This document shows positions 26,827-38,295 of a stretch of DNA of 64,000 nucleotides, one piece after another (the first letter of the stretch is position 1; every line of letters starts with the position of its first letter). The stretch is from contig NZ_JACHFB010000002.1 in NCBI RefSeq assembly GCF_014205885.1, positions 221,965-285,964 of the forward strand, written 5' to 3'. Under the pieces are notes generated by a model. That model searched no databases and was not told where the DNA came from. It was given only the letters and a program-made list of their open reading frames with translations. Both the position numbers and the translations under genes were made by a program. Origin of the DNA: Borreliella californiensis (GTDB lineage: Bacteria > Spirochaetota > Spirochaetia > Borreliales > Borreliaceae).

Positions 26827-28098
26827 TTATTTTATAAAATCTAATAAAGTTGTTTGCATTATTTTAGCAGAGATTCCTATAGATACTTGATAAGCTAAGC
26901 TTGCCATATTTAAATTAGTTATTGCTTTTGTAACATCAAGATCTGTATATTGAACCATATCTTCTTTCATATCTGCAGCCCCTTTACTTATTCTTTCGTA
27001 GCTTCTATCAAGTCTATTTTCTCTTGCTCCAAGATCCGCAACAGATATAAGCAATCTTTTTAAGCTCTCGTCAATTTCTGCTAGGCTTCTGCTTCCAACA
27101 AGCTCTTCTTTGTTATTGTAAAGTGTGTCTCTAAGCTCAATAAGTGCATCAAAAATAGACCTGCTTCTAACCTCTGTACTGCTAGAAAGGTTGTAAGGAG
27201 GCAGTTTGGTATCATTGTTTTTGGTAAGTATTCCAAGTGTTTGCAAAACATTTGATTCTTTTTCTTCTGTTATCCAAATTTGGTGTGGGGTTGTAGTTTT
27301 AATAGACAATGAGTTTAAGACCGGATCAATGTTTGCTTCAACGGGCGCTGAAGATTCATTTATTTTTGCAACAATGTCAAGAGCAGTATCTCCTGCTGTT
27401 AGTCCTATCTCAATATTGTCAATATAAATTTTTGTATTTTCTTTTACGGCAAATCCATTGGTGTTTATTGATGAGATAATATTTTGGTTTTGTAAGAAAA
27501 ATATTACATTTCCAGGATAATTATTTGATATATGAATGTCATTGTATACTTCTGTTTTTTTTTCAGCTTGGTTGCCGCTGTATTCTACTTTAATTATTTG
27601 GGGGCCCGCACCGTCTTTGTTTGTTTTGCTTATTTTGTTCTCTCTAGTCACTTTAAAAGCCTCGCTATCAATTTTGGTTCCAGAGAATATGCTGTATCCA
27701 TCAGGTCCTTTAGCGTTTGCTATTGCAACAACATCTTCAAGTAAAGCATTTACTTCTTTTGATATCATTTTTTTGTCATCTGCCTCATAAGTTCCGCTTG
27801 CTCCCTGAATTGCAATTTCTTTAGCCCGTGTTAAAATATTTGTAAGAGATTGTAAATATCCTTCCGTATACCTTAGATTGCCTTTAGAAGTACCAATATT
27901 TTTTATGTATACATTAAGCTTAAATATATCACTATCTAGCCTTATTGCGTGAGTAACGCCTGTTGGGTCGTTTCTTAGCTTTACAATCCTTTTACCTTTG
28001 TACAAGTTTTGTAAAAGTTTTGTAATTTTAGACTCTTGCTCTGCTGTAGAGGTTTTGAAATTTTCATATGTTAATGGATGACTTACTCTATTTATCAT
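26827..28098 (-). CDS. flgL: Flagellar hook-filament junction protein FlgL (HAP3)
   Basis: A 423-aa flagellin-like protein. The N-terminal helix region [14 protein letters not shown] and the [18 protein letters not shown] stretch, and the C-terminal [18 protein letters not shown], form the paired coiled ends of axial proteins; the middle is variable. In spirochetes it joins hook to the periplasmic filament. It follows flgK by two bases. Confidence 0.94.
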   Translation of the reverse strand: MINRVSHPLTYENFKTSTAEQESKITKLLQNLYKGKRIVKLRNDPTGVTHAIRLDSDIFKLNVYIKNIGTSKGNLRYTEGYLQSLTNILTRAKEIAIQGASGTYEADDKKMISKEVNALLEDVVAIANAKGPDGYSIFSGTKIDSEAFKVTRENKISKTNKDGAGPQIIKVEYSGNQAEKKTEVYNDIHISNNYPGNVIFFLQNQNIISSINTNGFAVKENTKIYIDNIEIGLTAGDTALDIVAKINESSAPVEANIDPVLNSLSIKTTTPHQIWITEEKESNVLQTLGILTKNNDTKLPPYNLSSSTEVRSRSIFDALIELRDTLYNNKEELVGSRSLAEIDESLKRLLISVADLGARENRLDRSYERISKGAADMKEDMVQYTDLDVTKAITNLNMASLAYQVSIGISAKIMQTTLLDFIK

Positions 28099-28100
28099 GC

Positions 28101-29984
28101 TTATACTCCCATTTTATTTATTATTGTGTCTATTAGTTCAGCAGAAACAGTGATAAATTTACTTGCTGCAATAAATGCTTGTTGAAATTCGATCATGTTT
28201 GCAAGTTCTTCATCTTTGTTTACCCCAGAAATAGACATTCTTAGATCTGTTAAATCTTTTAATATTTGAGATTGGCTTTCTTTTGTGATTTCTGAAATCT
28301 GTCCTTTTATTGCTATATTTGATGCTGTATTTGCAAAGTAATCATTTAGTGTTAAATTTTTGCCAATCATAATCTGAGAATTTCCAAAAGAGGAGATTCT
28401 TAGTGCTGCTTGGTTATCTCCAATAGATATTTTATTTGTTGGATTTTCAATTCCCGATGCTATTTTTGAAGGATCTGAGTCTATTGTGTCTGCAACCTTT
28501 ATCCATGCTGCAGGATTTTTTAGAGGTGAGATTGAATAAGTTGATTCGGGTGCCAATTTGTCTGTTGTGTCAATATTTTTATAATCATAAGCTCCCTCAG
28601 GTCCAGATGCATTTAATATCCCCGTATATTTTGTTAGAAATAATCCAGAATCTTCTATATGTTTGATTTTAAATGTTATGTTTTCATCTTCTTGTTCTTT
28701 AACTGCTTTGATTTCAAGTTTGCCTTCTGAGTTAATTCTTGCTGTAACTTGTGCGTTGGAATTGTTTATTCTATTTATTACATCTTGAACTGTATCTGGA
28801 GCATTGTAGGGTATTTCTACAATTTCATTGCTATTTGTAGCCTCAAATTTAAGAGTTCCGTAAAATCCTAGGTTTTCTTCTGGAAATATTTCGTTTGTGC
28901 TGTTAATTTTGAAAATATGAACGGAATCAAACTGGCCATTTCCGTTAGTATCATATCTGCCTCGATCATCAGTTAGTTTTAGTTCTTGAGAAAAAAAGCT
29001 TCTTCCATTTTTTTTGTCCATTCCATGTCCTACTTCATGTATTTCGTTAACAATTTCTATAATGTTGGCAGCCATATTATTTAGTTCGCCGATTTCATTT
29101 TTAATCTCTTCATCTCTTATGTTAAGCAAAGATCCCAGCTTTCCCGTTTTAAGGTAAGCTTTGTCATTATTTGCCCATAAAATGTTCCATCTAGTTCTGG
29201 TGGGTCCGTTTGTAGCTTCTAGCTTGAATTCGTTTGCAATTGAACCTTGTACGAGGTGTCTTCCTTCTGAGTGTATTAAAAATTCATTGGGATCTTGTTT
29301 GTTTTCAATTGATATACTTATTATATTGCCTAATTTTTCAATCATTAAATCTCTTGCATCCATTAAGTCATTTGGATTGTCTTTCATTGCTTGGGATTTT
29401 GAAATTTGTTTATTAAGATTTGCAATGTTTTTAATGTAATTGTTTGCCTCATCTGTTGTAATTTTTATTTCATCGTTTGCCATTATGTAAATTCTTTCAA
29501 GCGAGTGGAATCTATTTCTTATTCCTTCGCAAAAAGATTTGCCTCTTTCTAGAATTATTTTTCTTTCTGCTAAACCTTGTGGTTGATTTGCTAAATCGTG
29601 CCAACTTTCCCAAAAATCATTTAATCTTTTTCTTATCGATTGATCCTCAGGTTCGTTATAAACATCTTCTAATGTTGATATAAACTTGTCTTGTGAGGTC
29701 CAGTATCCTAGTCGGTGTGATTCTTCAATGATTCTTGTGTTAAGTAGTTCATCTTTTACTCTGTCTATAGACTGAACCACGATTCCCTGGCCCAATTGTC
29801 CTTGTTTTTTGGCTCTGTTTAATTGTGGAGCATAAAGAGGAATTTCGGTTTTCATTGTTACTCTTTGCCTTGAATATCCAGGCTTTGTAGCGTTGGATAA
29901 ATTGTGTCCAACTGTATTCATAGCATCTTTATGTGCAAATAAACTTCTTTTGCCAATTTCTATTCCTGAAAATGTTGAATCCAC
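28101..29984 (-). CDS. flgK: Flagellar hook-associated protein FlgK (HAP1)
   Basis: A 627-aa axial protein. The N-terminus carries [20 protein letters not shown] and the [16 protein letters not shown] motif; the C-terminus has [19 protein letters not shown] and ends [12 protein letters not shown], the expected terminal helix. The long middle with GPEGAYDY and similar turns is variable among species. The protein is the first junction piece on the hook. It lies 11 bases after the flgN-like gene, whose product probably chaperones it. Confidence 0.95.
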   Translation of the reverse strand: MDSTFSGIEIGKRSLFAHKDAMNTVGHNLSNATKPGYSRQRVTMKTEIPLYAPQLNRAKKQGQLGQGIVVQSIDRVKDELLNTRIIEESHRLGYWTSQDKFISTLEDVYNEPEDQSIRKRLNDFWESWHDLANQPQGLAERKIILERGKSFCEGIRNRFHSLERIYIMANDEIKITTDEANNYIKNIANLNKQISKSQAMKDNPNDLMDARDLMIEKLGNIISISIENKQDPNEFLIHSEGRHLVQGSIANEFKLEATNGPTRTRWNILWANNDKAYLKTGKLGSLLNIRDEEIKNEIGELNNMAANIIEIVNEIHEVGHGMDKKNGRSFFSQELKLTDDRGRYDTNGNGQFDSVHIFKINSTNEIFPEENLGFYGTLKFEATNSNEIVEIPYNAPDTVQDVINRINNSNAQVTARINSEGKLEIKAVKEQEDENITFKIKHIEDSGLFLTKYTGILNASGPEGAYDYKNIDTTDKLAPESTYSISPLKNPAAWIKVADTIDSDPSKIASGIENPTNKISIGDNQAALRISSFGNSQIMIGKNLTLNDYFANTASNIAIKGQISEITKESQSQILKDLTDLRMSISGVNKDEELANMIEFQQAFIAASKFITVSAELIDTIINKMGV

Positions 29985-29995
29985 TCTAAACTCCT

Positions 29996-30490
29996 TTAAA
30001 GTTTTTTATTTATTAAAACGGAAGCTTCATTTGAGCGCCCAATTTTTGGCCCGTAAGGGTTTTTATAAGTTATATTTTCTACGCTTTCTTGGACATCTTG
30101 AAATATTATTGCTAACATGTCAAGGGATATGTTTACATAGTTTTGTATTATGTAGTTTAAATTTTTGATATTCAGTATTCCAATTTTCAATTTGTGTAGA
30201 TAGTCGTATATTTCTTGTTTGTAAATTGTAGTCAATTTTTCTACAGCTTCGTAAGTTGACTTAAAGTTTTCATTTTTGGTAAATTTTTTCCAAATTTCAT
30301 CTCTTTTGTTTTCAATTTCTTTAAAACTTTCAAGTAACATTTTTGTTTTGTTTGCAACCTCTTTAAGTCCCATTTCATTTTTATTATCAATATTTTCTTT
30401 TATTTTTAAATATGAATTATATATTTCCTCTACTAAGAGAAGTTCTTTTTTTAAGACTTCTCTTAGTTCAATTTCAAGTTTTGTTTTCAT
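29996..30490 (-). CDS. flgN: FlgN-like export chaperone for FlgK/FlgL
   Basis: A 164-aa, almost wholly helical, charged protein with Glu/Lys heptads, matching FlgN/FlbF-type chaperones in size and in place just upstream of flgK and flgL. Sequence identity to FlgN is not visible by eye, so the name rests on context and helical character. It is the first gene of flgN-flgK-flgL-fliW-csrA. The ATG at 30490 has no Shine-Dalgarno and lies 13 bases after a TATAAT box, so the 5' leader would be only a few bases. Confidence 0.75.
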   Translation of the reverse strand: MKTKLEIELREVLKKELLLVEEIYNSYLKIKENIDNKNEMGLKEVANKTKMLLESFKEIENKRDEIWKKFTKNENFKSTYEAVEKLTTIYKQEIYDYLHKLKIGILNIKNLNYIIQNYVNISLDMLAIIFQDVQESVENITYKNPYGPKIGRSNEASVLINKKL

Positions 30491-30503
30491 TTTTATAAAA
30501 TTA

Positions 30504-30532
30504 ATTATAAGCCATTATAAACATATTTACAA
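30504..30532 (-). promoter_or_regulatory. Promoter of the flgN-flgK-flgL-fliW-csrA operon
   Basis: On the minus strand TTGTAA (30527-30532) and a perfect TATAAT (30504-30509) are 17 bases apart, a sigma-70 type promoter. Borrelia motility operons are known to use sigma-70. A second TATAAT lies 13 bases upstream but lacks a -35. Confidence 0.7.
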
Positions 30533-30554
30533 ATCAATTTTGTCTTTTTTGTTG

Positions 30555-30563
30555 TGTTATAAT
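30555..30563 (+). promoter_or_regulatory. Extended -10 promoter of mnmE
   Basis: TGTTATAAT is a perfect extended -10 (TGnTATAAT). No good -35 is seen at 16-18 bases. The ATG of mnmE starts only ten bases after the box, so the transcript would have a leader of about four bases. Confidence 0.65.
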
Positions 30564-30573
30564 ACATTAAAGT

Positions 30574-31968
30574 ATGAGTAAGTTTTTTGAGAGAGATGAT
30601 GATATTGTAGCTCTTGCAACTCCTTTTTTAAGCAGCGCTTTATGTGTTATTCGTAGTAGTGGTGCTTCTTCTATATCTAAATTTTCTAAAATCTTTTCAA
30701 ATCATTCAGCTCTCAATTCAGCGCCTGGGAATACGATTCATTACGGTTATATATTAGATAATGAGAATGGTTGTAAGGTAGATGAAGTTGTTGTTTGTCT
30801 ATATCGAGCACCAAAGAGTTTTACAGGGCAAGATGCTATTGAAGTTATGGCGCATGGTTCTGTGATTGGGATTAAAAAGATTATAGATTTGTTTTTAAAA
30901 AGTGGGTTTAGAATGGCTGAACCTGGCGAATTTACTTTGCGGGCGTTTCTTGCTAAGAAAATTGATCTTACAAAGGCAGAAGCAATCCATGAGATTATTT
31001 TTGCCAAGACCAATAAAACTTATTCTCTTGCAGTTAATAAACTTTCTGGAGCTTTGTTTGTTAAAATAGATACAATAAAAAAAAGTATTTTAAATTTTCT
31101 CTCAGCTGTTAGTGTTTATCTTGATTATGAGGTTGATGATAATGAGATTAGTATTCCTTTTGACTTAATTTTAAGTAGCAAAGTTGAACTTAAAAAATTA
31201 ATTAATTCTTATAAGGTTTATGAAAAAATTGATCATGGTGTTACTTTGGTTTTAGCAGGTTCTGTTAATGCTGGAAAGTCTTCGTTATTTAATTTATTTC
31301 TTAAAAAAGATAGATCAATTGTCTCTTCATATCCGGGTACTACAAGAGATTATATTGAAGCAAGTTTTGAGCTTGATGGTATTTTATTTAATCTTTTTGA
31401 TACAGCAGGACTCAGGGATGCTGATGATTTTGTTGAGAGATTGGGAATTGAAAAAAGTAATTCTTTAATAAAGGAAGCATCTTTAGTAATTTATGTGATC
31501 GATGTTAGTTCAAATTTAACAAGAGATGATTTATTATTTATTGATTCAAATAAATCTAATAGTAAAATATTGTTCGTTTTAAATAAGATAGATTTAAAGA
31601 TAAATAAGTCCACTGAGGAATTTGTTCGTTCAAAGGTTTTAAATTCTTCAAATTTAATAATGATTAGTACTAAAAATTTAGAAGGAATAGATATTCTTTA
31701 TGACAAAATGAAGGCTTTAATCTCTTATGAGAGAGTCGAGATTGGTATTGATGATATAATAATATCATCAAGTCGTCAGATGCAACTTTTAGAGAAAGCG
31801 TATGCTTTAATTTTAGATTTACTGAGTAAAATTGATCGCCAAGTAAGTTATGATATGTTGGCATTTGATGCTTATGAGATTATCAATTATTTAGGGGAAA
31901 TAACAGGAGAAGTTAGTAGTGAAGATGTTCTTGACAATATGTTTAAGAATTTTTGTTTGGGGAAATAA
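30574..31968 (+). CDS. mnmE: tRNA modification GTPase MnmE (TrmE)
   Basis: A 464-aa GTPase. It has an N-terminal formyl-THF-binding domain ([35 protein letters not shown]), a G domain at about 215-375 with P-loop [18 protein letters not shown] and NKIDLK, and the C-terminal FCLGK that holds the conserved Cys. With MnmG it installs 5-carboxymethylaminomethyl groups on wobble U34. No Shine-Dalgarno precedes the ATG, which closely follows a -10 box. It is first in mnmE-mnmG-rsmG. Confidence 0.95.
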   Translation: MSKFFERDDDIVALATPFLSSALCVIRSSGASSISKFSKIFSNHSALNSAPGNTIHYGYILDNENGCKVDEVVVCLYRAPKSFTGQDAIEVMAHGSVIGIKKIIDLFLKSGFRMAEPGEFTLRAFLAKKIDLTKAEAIHEIIFAKTNKTYSLAVNKLSGALFVKIDTIKKSILNFLSAVSVYLDYEVDDNEISIPFDLILSSKVELKKLINSYKVYEKIDHGVTLVLAGSVNAGKSSLFNLFLKKDRSIVSSYPGTTRDYIEASFELDGILFNLFDTAGLRDADDFVERLGIEKSNSLIKEASLVIYVIDVSSNLTRDDLLFIDSNKSNSKILFVLNKIDLKINKSTEEFVRSKVLNSSNLIMISTKNLEGIDILYDKMKALISYERVEIGIDDIIISSSRQMQLLEKAYALILDLLSKIDRQVSYDMLAFDAYEIINYLGEITGEVSSEDVLDNMFKNFCLGK

Positions 31969-31970
31969 AT

Positions 31971-33836
31971 ATGGATTTTGATGCAATTGTTATTGGAGGA
32001 GGGCATGCAGGGATTGAAGCTGCTCTTGCTCTTTCAAGGTTAAATTTTAAAACTTTAATGATTACTCAAAATTTAGATACAATAGGCAAGCTTTCTTGTA
32101 ATCCTGCTATTGGTGGGCTTGCTAAGGGTAATATGGTTAGAGAAATTGATGCTCTTGGTGGCGAAATGGGTCGTATTATTGACTTTAGCATGATTCAGTT
32201 TAGAGTTTTAAACAAAAGTCGTGGTCCTGCAGTTCAAGCTCCACGTGCTCAAGCTGATAAATTAATGTACCAAACCAAGGCCAAAGAAACTTTAGAGCGT
32301 CAAGACAATCTTGATCTTTTTCAAGATACAGTTGTTGATTTTCTTCTTAATTCTATGAAGAATGAAATTGAAGGTGTTATTACAGAGAGAGGCAATAAGT
32401 TTAGATCAAGCGTTGTGGTGCTTACAACAGGAACGTTTCTTAGAGGTAAAATATTTATTGGTGAGTATAGAGCTGATATGGGCAGGCTTGCTGAATTTTC
32501 TGCTTATGGGCTTGATAAAACTTTGCTTAGTCTTGGATTTGAAATGGGCAGGCTTAAAACTGGTACTCCAGCAAGAATTCATAAAAAAAGTGTGGATTTT
32601 TCAAAGACGGAGGTTCAATTTGGAGATTCAGATATTATTCCCTTCTCTTTTTCAAATGGCAAGTTAGACAAATCTCAACTTTCATGTTATGTAACATATA
32701 CCAATAAAAAAACTCACAAAATAATTAGCGAAAATATGCACCTATCACCTCTTTATTCTGGTGAGATTGTGGGCAATGGTCCAAGATATTGTCCTTCTAT
32801 TGAAGATAAAATAGTAAAATTTAAAGATAAAGATAGACATCAAATTTTTATTGAGCCTGAAGGGTTTAATACCGAAGAAATGTATCTTAATGGGCTTAGC
32901 TCATCTTTGCCTGAAGATATTCAGCAAAGATTGATTAACAGTATCGAAGGTCTTGAGCATGCTGTTATTACAAGGCCTGGTTATGCTGTTGAATATGATT
33001 ACATAAATCCAATTGAACTTTATCCAAATCTTGAGAGTAAAAGAGTCAAAGGACTTTTTATAGCAGGTCAGACTAATGGCTCTTCAGGATATGAAGAAGC
33101 AGCAGCTCAAGGGTTAATGGCTGGAATTAATGCTGCTCTTAGACTTCAAAATAAAAAGCCAATGATTTTAACAAGAACTAGTTCTTATATTGGAGTTCTT
33201 ATTGACGATCTTGTTACCAAAGGTACTAAAGAGCCTTACAGAATGTTTACTTCTAGAGCTGAGCACAGACTTAATTTAAGGCACGATACTAGTGACAAGC
33301 GTTTAATTAAGATTGGATATGATCTTGGGCTTGTTGATGAGGAGAGATATTCAAGATATCTTTTTAAAGAGAGGAGAGTTGAAGAGATAAAAGAGCTTTT
33401 AAGGCAAAGGCGCCTTAGTTTAAAAGATGTTGTTGATGAACAATTAAAAAAACATGTTAGTAAAGATTTTTATCATATTTTAAAAGATCCTTCTATTAGT
33501 TTGGATAATCTTATAAAGATTGATCCAAGTTTAAGCGATTCAAAAGTAATTTTAGAACAAGTTGAATTAGATGTTAAATATGAGGGTTATATTAATAGAC
33601 AAAAAGATTTGATTAAAAAACTTGATAATCTAGAGTTTGTTAAACTACCATTTGATTTTAATTATGAGATTATTGAAGGTCTTTCAAGAGAAGCTAGAGA
33701 GAAATTTTCCAAGGTTCAGCCGGCTACTCTTGCTCAAGCAAGTCGAATTCCTGGAATAAGAAGCACAGATATTACTGTTTTGTTAATATACTTTTCAAAT
33801 CCTAAAAATAAGGTAGTTATAAATTTTTCTTTATGA
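31971..33836 (+). CDS. mnmG: tRNA uridine-5-carboxymethylaminomethyl modification enzyme MnmG (GidA)
   Basis: A 621-aa FAD enzyme. It starts [20 protein letters not shown], the dinucleotide-binding motif, and carries [20 protein letters not shown], the second nucleotide site, and [21 protein letters not shown]. The helical C-terminal domain ends with [16 protein letters not shown] chose the ATG at 31971, with GGGGAAA upstream, over one 18 bases earlier inside mnmE. It overlaps rsmG by ATGA. Confidence 0.96.
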   Translation: MDFDAIVIGGGHAGIEAALALSRLNFKTLMITQNLDTIGKLSCNPAIGGLAKGNMVREIDALGGEMGRIIDFSMIQFRVLNKSRGPAVQAPRAQADKLMYQTKAKETLERQDNLDLFQDTVVDFLLNSMKNEIEGVITERGNKFRSSVVVLTTGTFLRGKIFIGEYRADMGRLAEFSAYGLDKTLLSLGFEMGRLKTGTPARIHKKSVDFSKTEVQFGDSDIIPFSFSNGKLDKSQLSCYVTYTNKKTHKIISENMHLSPLYSGEIVGNGPRYCPSIEDKIVKFKDKDRHQIFIEPEGFNTEEMYLNGLSSSLPEDIQQRLINSIEGLEHAVITRPGYAVEYDYINPIELYPNLESKRVKGLFIAGQTNGSSGYEEAAAQGLMAGINAALRLQNKKPMILTRTSSYIGVLIDDLVTKGTKEPYRMFTSRAEHRLNLRHDTSDKRLIKIGYDLGLVDEERYSRYLFKERRVEEIKELLRQRRLSLKDVVDEQLKKHVSKDFYHILKDPSISLDNLIKIDPSLSDSKVILEQVELDVKYEGYINRQKDLIKKLDNLEFVKLPFDFNYEIIEGLSREAREKFSKVQPATLAQASRIPGIRSTDITVLLIYFSNPKNKVVINFSL

Positions 33837-34459
33837 TAAGCGATATTGAATTTGCTTTGTCAAAACATAATTTCCAGTTTTCTTACAAAGATCTTGAGAA
33901 AGTAAGTTTATATATAAAGAGAATTTTACTTTTAAATACCAGATTCAATTTAATTTCAAATAGTAATAGCAATTTTAGCTCTATTCTTAATTTACATGTT
34001 ATAGATTCTCTTTTGGGATTGTCTACTGTTAAAGAGATTAATCCTTCTGAAATTCTTGACGTTGGAAGTGGCGCTGGATTTCCAGGTATTATTTTGTCTA
34101 TTTTTGACACTTCTAGAAAATATTATCTTTTAGAGAGAAGTAAAAAAAAGTCTACTTTTTTGAAAATGATAAAATTAGAACTTGATTTAGAAAATGTAAA
34201 AATTTTAGAATATGAGATTGAAAGAGAAAAAAAGAAGTATGAATTTATTACAATTAGAGCTTTTAGAAGTATGAATGAGTATGCATTAATTTTAAAGAAT
34301 CTTTTAAAGAGTGGAGGATTGATTATGGCATATAAGGGGAAATTTGATAGAATTAACCTTGAAGTCAATCAGATTAAAGATTTATTTAGTAAAATAGAAG
34401 TAAAGTCTTTAAACTCAAAATTAAGAGTAGACAGAAATTTGGTTTTGCTTTACAGATAA
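33833..34459 (+). CDS. rsmG: 16S rRNA (guanine-527-N7) methyltransferase
   Basis: A 208-aa methyltransferase (GidB). The SAM motif [16 protein letters not shown] is clear, then the [14 protein letters not shown] region and [10 protein letters not shown]. It methylates G527 of 16S rRNA, loss of which is known to give low-level streptomycin resistance in other bacteria. It is coupled to mnmG by overlapping stop and start codons. It ends the three-gene operon, 56 bases before moxR. Confidence 0.94.
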   Translation: MISDIEFALSKHNFQFSYKDLEKVSLYIKRILLLNTRFNLISNSNSNFSSILNLHVIDSLLGLSTVKEINPSEILDVGSGAGFPGIILSIFDTSRKYYLLERSKKKSTFLKMIKLELDLENVKILEYEIEREKKKYEFITIRAFRSMNEYALILKNLLKSGGLIMAYKGKFDRINLEVNQIKDLFSKIEVKSLNSKLRVDRNLVLLYR

Positions 34460-34515
34460 TATTATTATCGTTTAAGTTCAATTTATGTTTTAGAGTGGTT
34501 TTGACTAGGAGTATT

Positions 34516-35508
34516 ATGAAGAGTAGTTTTCAGATAGATTCAGAAGTAGAGAATGCGCTGCATTTGATAAATAAATTTAGAAGAGAGGTTGCAAGCAGAG
34601 TTCTTGGTCAAAAAGAAATGATTGATGCTATTTTAATGGGTCTTTTAACAGATGGGCATGTTTTGCTTGAAGGGGTTCCAGGTCTTGCCAAGACCCTTGC
34701 AATTCAAACTGTATCTGATGTTCTTGATCTTGAATTTAAGCGCATACAGTTTACTCCAGATCTTTTGCCATCCGACCTTACTGGTAATATGGTTTATAAA
34801 AGTACTACAGGCACTTTTAAAGTTAGAAAGGGTCCAGTATTTTCAAATGTTATTTTAGCAGATGAAATCAACAGGGCTCCTGCAAAAGTTCAGTCTGCTC
34901 TTCTTGAAGCTATGGGAGAAAGACAAGTAACTCTTGGAGATGAAACGCATAGACTTCCAGATCCGTTTTTTGTTCTTGCCACTCAAAATCCAATAGAGCA
35001 AGAGGGGACTTATAATTTGCCAGAATCTCAACTTGATAGATTTTTATTAAAAGTTAATGTTCATTATCCATCAGTGCAAGATGAAGTAAGGCTTTTGAAA
35101 ATATTTTCAGTAGATGGGCGTCTTGAGAATATTAAAGTTGCAAAGGTGATGAATGCTTATTCTTTGGCAGATATTAAGAGAACGGTTGGTAGAGTAAAAG
35201 TTGATGATAAAATAATGCTTTATATTGTTACTTTAATTTCGGCATCTCGCGAGAGAGATAAGAAAACTTATCCGTTTGCCAAATATATTGAATTTGGGGC
35301 ATCTCCTAGGGCTTCTCTTAGTTTATTAAAGTGTGCTCGTGTTAATGCTCTTTATGAGGGGCGAATATTTGTTCTGCCAGAAGATGTCAAAGCAGTTGCT
35401 TGCAGTGTTTTAAGGCACAGAATTACGCCATCTTATGAGGCAGAGGTAGAGGAAATGAGCATTGATGATATTGTTAGAATGCTTCTTTCTGCTGTAGCCC
35501 TTCCTTAG
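34516..35508 (+). CDS. moxR: MoxR-type AAA+ ATPase
   Basis: A 330-aa AAA+ protein with Walker A EGVPGLAKTLAI, Walker B ADEINRAPAKVQ, and the sensor region FFVLATQNPIEQEGTYNLPE, the MoxR hallmark. It is thought to act as a chaperone for VWA-domain partners, several of which follow it. The ATG at 34516 has AGGAG four bases upstream; an upstream GTG at 34495 is possible but adds residues not typical of the family. It is the first gene of a seven-gene Bat operon. Confidence 0.92.
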   Translation: MKSSFQIDSEVENALHLINKFRREVASRVLGQKEMIDAILMGLLTDGHVLLEGVPGLAKTLAIQTVSDVLDLEFKRIQFTPDLLPSDLTGNMVYKSTTGTFKVRKGPVFSNVILADEINRAPAKVQSALLEAMGERQVTLGDETHRLPDPFFVLATQNPIEQEGTYNLPESQLDRFLLKVNVHYPSVQDEVRLLKIFSVDGRLENIKVAKVMNAYSLADIKRTVGRVKVDDKIMLYIVTLISASRERDKKTYPFAKYIEFGASPRASLSLLKCARVNALYEGRIFVLPEDVKAVACSVLRHRITPSYEAEVEEMSIDDIVRMLLSAVALP

Positions 35509-35522
35509 GAAATAATTTTGAA

Positions 35523-36398
35523 ATGATACAAGATAATGAGATAAGTAGTAGTACTAAAGCTAGAATAAAAGCTTTAAAATTCTTTTCAAGGAAAATGCTT
35601 TCAGAGCTTAATTTTGGTGGTTATCGTTCAATTTTTAAAGGTCTTGGTCTTGAATTTCATGAATTTAGACCGTATGAGGATTCTGATGATGCTAGATTTA
35701 TTGATTGGAATGTGAGCTCAAAAGCCGATAGCATTTTTTCAAAGGTTTTCAAAGAAGATAGGGGAATGAATCTTCATCTTCTTGTTGATAATTCACTTTC
35801 CATGAGCTTGGGAGACAAGATAAATAAAAAGGATGTTCAGGATTTGTTGGTTTCTATTTTTGCACATATGGCATTTTTTAATAATGATAAAATAGGCGTT
35901 ACTTTTTTTTCAAGTGGAACAGACAAGTTTATACCCTCTAGCAAGGGCCATTCGCATTTAGGATTGATATTAAGTGAAACTGTTAATAGAAATCTTAAGC
36001 CGGGTAGCAGTTTGGCATATATTTTTAAAAATACGGCAGAATATTATAAAAAAAGATCTTTAGTTATAATTATTTCTGATTTTAAGGCAAATTCTTATTT
36101 TAAATCTTTAAATGTTTTAAGCAAAAGACACAATGTTATTGCTATAAGAATTTCAGATTTTTTTGATGAAAATTTTCCTAAAATTGGGACTTTGATTTGT
36201 GAAGATATTGAAACTGGAGAAAATTTTTTAGTTTCAGGGTTTAGTAAATCAACATTAAGTGGTTATAAAAACTATTGGACGCTTGATAAAATAAAATGGA
36301 AAAAAGAATGTATTAAAAAAAATATTAGTTTTATTGAGATTGATACTAAAGAAGATGTTTTTAAAAAACTTAAAATTCTTCTTAAAAAGGGACAATAG
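35523..36398 (+). CDS. DUF58 protein with VWA-like fold
   Basis: A 291-aa soluble protein with the DUF58 signature FHEFRPYEDSDDARFIDWNV, followed by LLVDNSLSMSLG, in which DNSLS forms a MIDAS-type metal site near residue 88. It is the standard second gene of MoxR operons and a likely MoxR client. It lies 14 bases after moxR and three before the next gene. Function in Borrelia is not established. Confidence 0.88.
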   Translation: MIQDNEISSSTKARIKALKFFSRKMLSELNFGGYRSIFKGLGLEFHEFRPYEDSDDARFIDWNVSSKADSIFSKVFKEDRGMNLHLLVDNSLSMSLGDKINKKDVQDLLVSIFAHMAFFNNDKIGVTFFSSGTDKFIPSSKGHSHLGLILSETVNRNLKPGSSLAYIFKNTAEYYKKRSLVIIISDFKANSYFKSLNVLSKRHNVIAIRISDFFDENFPKIGTLICEDIETGENFLVSGFSKSTLSGYKNYWTLDKIKWKKECIKKNISFIEIDTKEDVFKKLKILLKKGQ

Positions 36399-36401
36399 AT
36401 T

Positions 36402-37307
36402 TTGAAGAGAGCTATTTCAAATCTTTTTCTTTTTTTAACCTTATCTTTGTATTCTTATGAAATAAAAAATGAAATATTTATGCCAACTCGTTATTATGTG
36501 GGTGATTCTGTTGATTTTAAAGTTTCATTAATTTTAAATGATGGTGAAGAGTTTTTTCCTGTAGATTTTAAAGATATTAATATTAAAGATGAATTTGTTG
36601 AAGTAAATTCGATTAGTTTTAATGACACAACAAATGAAATAATAGTTAATTTTGTTTCTTTTTATATTGGAAGCAGCCCTCTTCCTTCTATTTATATTGG
36701 GGATGTAATTAGTAATGGTAAAAAAAACAAGGTTATTCTAAAGAATATAAAAGTAAATACAGATAAACTAGTATCTAATAATTCTGATTTTAAAATTAAA
36801 AATATAGAAGGCGTTTTATTTATTCCTGGGACAAGCACCTATTTATTTTTATTCATTCTTGTTTTGTTTCTGATTCCTTATTTGATTATTAAGCTTTTAA
36901 AGCTTTTAAATCGACTTTTGATTTATTTGATAGTTAAGCATGGACTTAAAAAGCCTTACAAAGTATTGCAGAGGCAGTTTGTTATTTTGTCTAAATACGT
37001 TAGAGAAGGTGGGGATCAAAGTGCATTTTATAATTTAATAAATTCTTCTTTAAGAGTTTATTTATCTAAAAAAACCGGTTTTGATTTTAATGCGATTACC
37101 ACAACAGAAATTTCTATAATTTTGCAAGATCTTAAGGTTCCTTACGAGATTCGTTCAACTTTTATTAATACGTTAAGACTTTCTGATTTTAGTAAATTTA
37201 GTGGTGTTGATTTGGTATTTGATAGCTTGTCGTTTGTTTTAGAGGATTTAAGAACTGCAGCATCGAATTTTGAAGAATTTAATAGAGGTGCTAATGTTAA
37301 CATTTAA
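36402..37307 (+). CDS. Bat-operon membrane protein (DUF4381/BatD-like layout)
   Basis: A 301-aa protein that starts at TTG 36402 with AAAGGGA upstream. It has a signal peptide (1-18), an extracytoplasmic beta-rich part to about residue 145, one long membrane segment (about 147-180) and a cytoplasmic C-terminal domain. The place between DUF58 and BatA fits the DUF4381-type protein of other Bat operons. I see no catalytic residues. Its end overlaps the start of batA by 14 bases. Confidence 0.75.
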   Translation: MKRAISNLFLFLTLSLYSYEIKNEIFMPTRYYVGDSVDFKVSLILNDGEEFFPVDFKDINIKDEFVEVNSISFNDTTNEIIVNFVSFYIGSSPLPSIYIGDVISNGKKNKVILKNIKVNTDKLVSNNSDFKIKNIEGVLFIPGTSTYLFLFILVLFLIPYLIIKLLKLLNRLLIYLIVKHGLKKPYKVLQRQFVILSKYVREGGDQSAFYNLINSSLRVYLSKKTGFDFNAITTTEISIILQDLKVPYEIRSTFINTLRLSDFSKFSGVDLVFDSLSFVLEDLRTAASNFEEFNRGANVNI

Positions 37308-38295
37308 TGAGCCTTTATATTTGTTTTTATTAGCCATTTTGCCTTTAATAATTTACTTTAATCATTTTTTTAAAAATAGAGGGGGCAAGATAAAGTTTCC
37401 AATATCGCTTTATGGCAATTTTAACTCTTTAAAACTTAAGGATTATAGATTAAATTTTATGTATTTTTTTACTTATTCTTTTTTATATTTAGCCGCAATG
37501 GTTATGGTGTTTGCTTTAGCAGGTCCTTCAGTTTCAAAAAAGAAGTTGATACATCTTAGTGCTGGTGCTGATATTGTCATTGTACTTGACATATCGCCTA
37601 GTATGGGGGCTGTTGAGTTTTCTTCTAAGAATAGATTTGAGTTTTCAAAAGAGTTGATTAGAAGTTTTATTTCTCAACGCGAAAATGATAATATTGGTTT
37701 AGTAGCTTTTGCAAAAGATGCTTCAGTAGTAGTGCCTATAACAACAGATAGGGAATTTTTCAATAAAAAGTTAGATGATATTTATATTATGGATCTTGGC
37801 AATGGCTCTGCTTTAGGGTTAGGTATTTCTATTGCACTTTCTCATTTAAAGCATTCTGAGGCTCTTAAAAGATCAATAGTAGTTTTAACAGATGGGGTTG
37901 TTAATTCAGATGAGATTTATAAAGATCAAGTGATTAATCTTGCTCAAGGTTTAAATGTTAAGATTTATTCTATTGGTATTGGAAGTTCTGAGGAATTTAG
38001 TGTTGAGTTTAAATTAAGATCTGGAAAATTTTATCAAGGAAGTCTTAAAGAGGTTTATGATCCTAGTATGCTTGTTGAGATTTCAAATAAAACGGGGGGG
38101 CTTTTTTATTCGGTTAATGATGATTTTTCTTTTCAATTTGCAATTCAAGATTTTTCAAAAAAGGAAAGTTTAGAGAGAAAAATTAAAATAGCTGTGGACA
38201 ATAAAGATATTTATAAAGAATTTTTAGTTTTAGCGCTTTGCTTATTACTTATGTATTTTATTTTTTCAAAAATTTTCTTAAAAGAGATATTATGA
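37294..38295 (+). CDS. batA: BatA, VWA-domain membrane protein
   Basis: A 333-aa protein: two N-terminal membrane segments (about 7-23 and 51-72), a von Willebrand A domain (about 92-270) and a C-terminal membrane helix (about 308-328). The MIDAS motif reads VLDISPSMG (D-x-S-x-S near residue 98), with the later VLTDGV motif. The start is ATG 37294 with AGAGGTG upstream; an earlier start adds eight non-family residues. It is coupled to batB by ATGA. Confidence 0.88.
   Translation: MLTFNEPLYLFLLAILPLIIYFNHFFKNRGGKIKFPISLYGNFNSLKLKDYRLNFMYFFTYSFLYLAAMVMVFALAGPSVSKKKLIHLSAGADIVIVLDISPSMGAVEFSSKNRFEFSKELIRSFISQRENDNIGLVAFAKDASVVVPITTDREFFNKKLDDIYIMDLGNGSALGLGISIALSHLKHSEALKRSIVVLTDGVVNSDEIYKDQVINLAQGLNVKIYSIGIGSSEEFSVEFKLRSGKFYQGSLKEVYDPSMLVEISNKTGGLFYSVNDDFSFQFAIQDFSKKESLERKIKIAVDNKDIYKEFLVLALCLLLMYFIFSKIFLKEIL

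Noticed and set aside
34495-34515. Upstream GTG start for moxR
   Set aside because: It adds seven residues that do not look like the family; the ATG at 34516 has AGGAG just before it.
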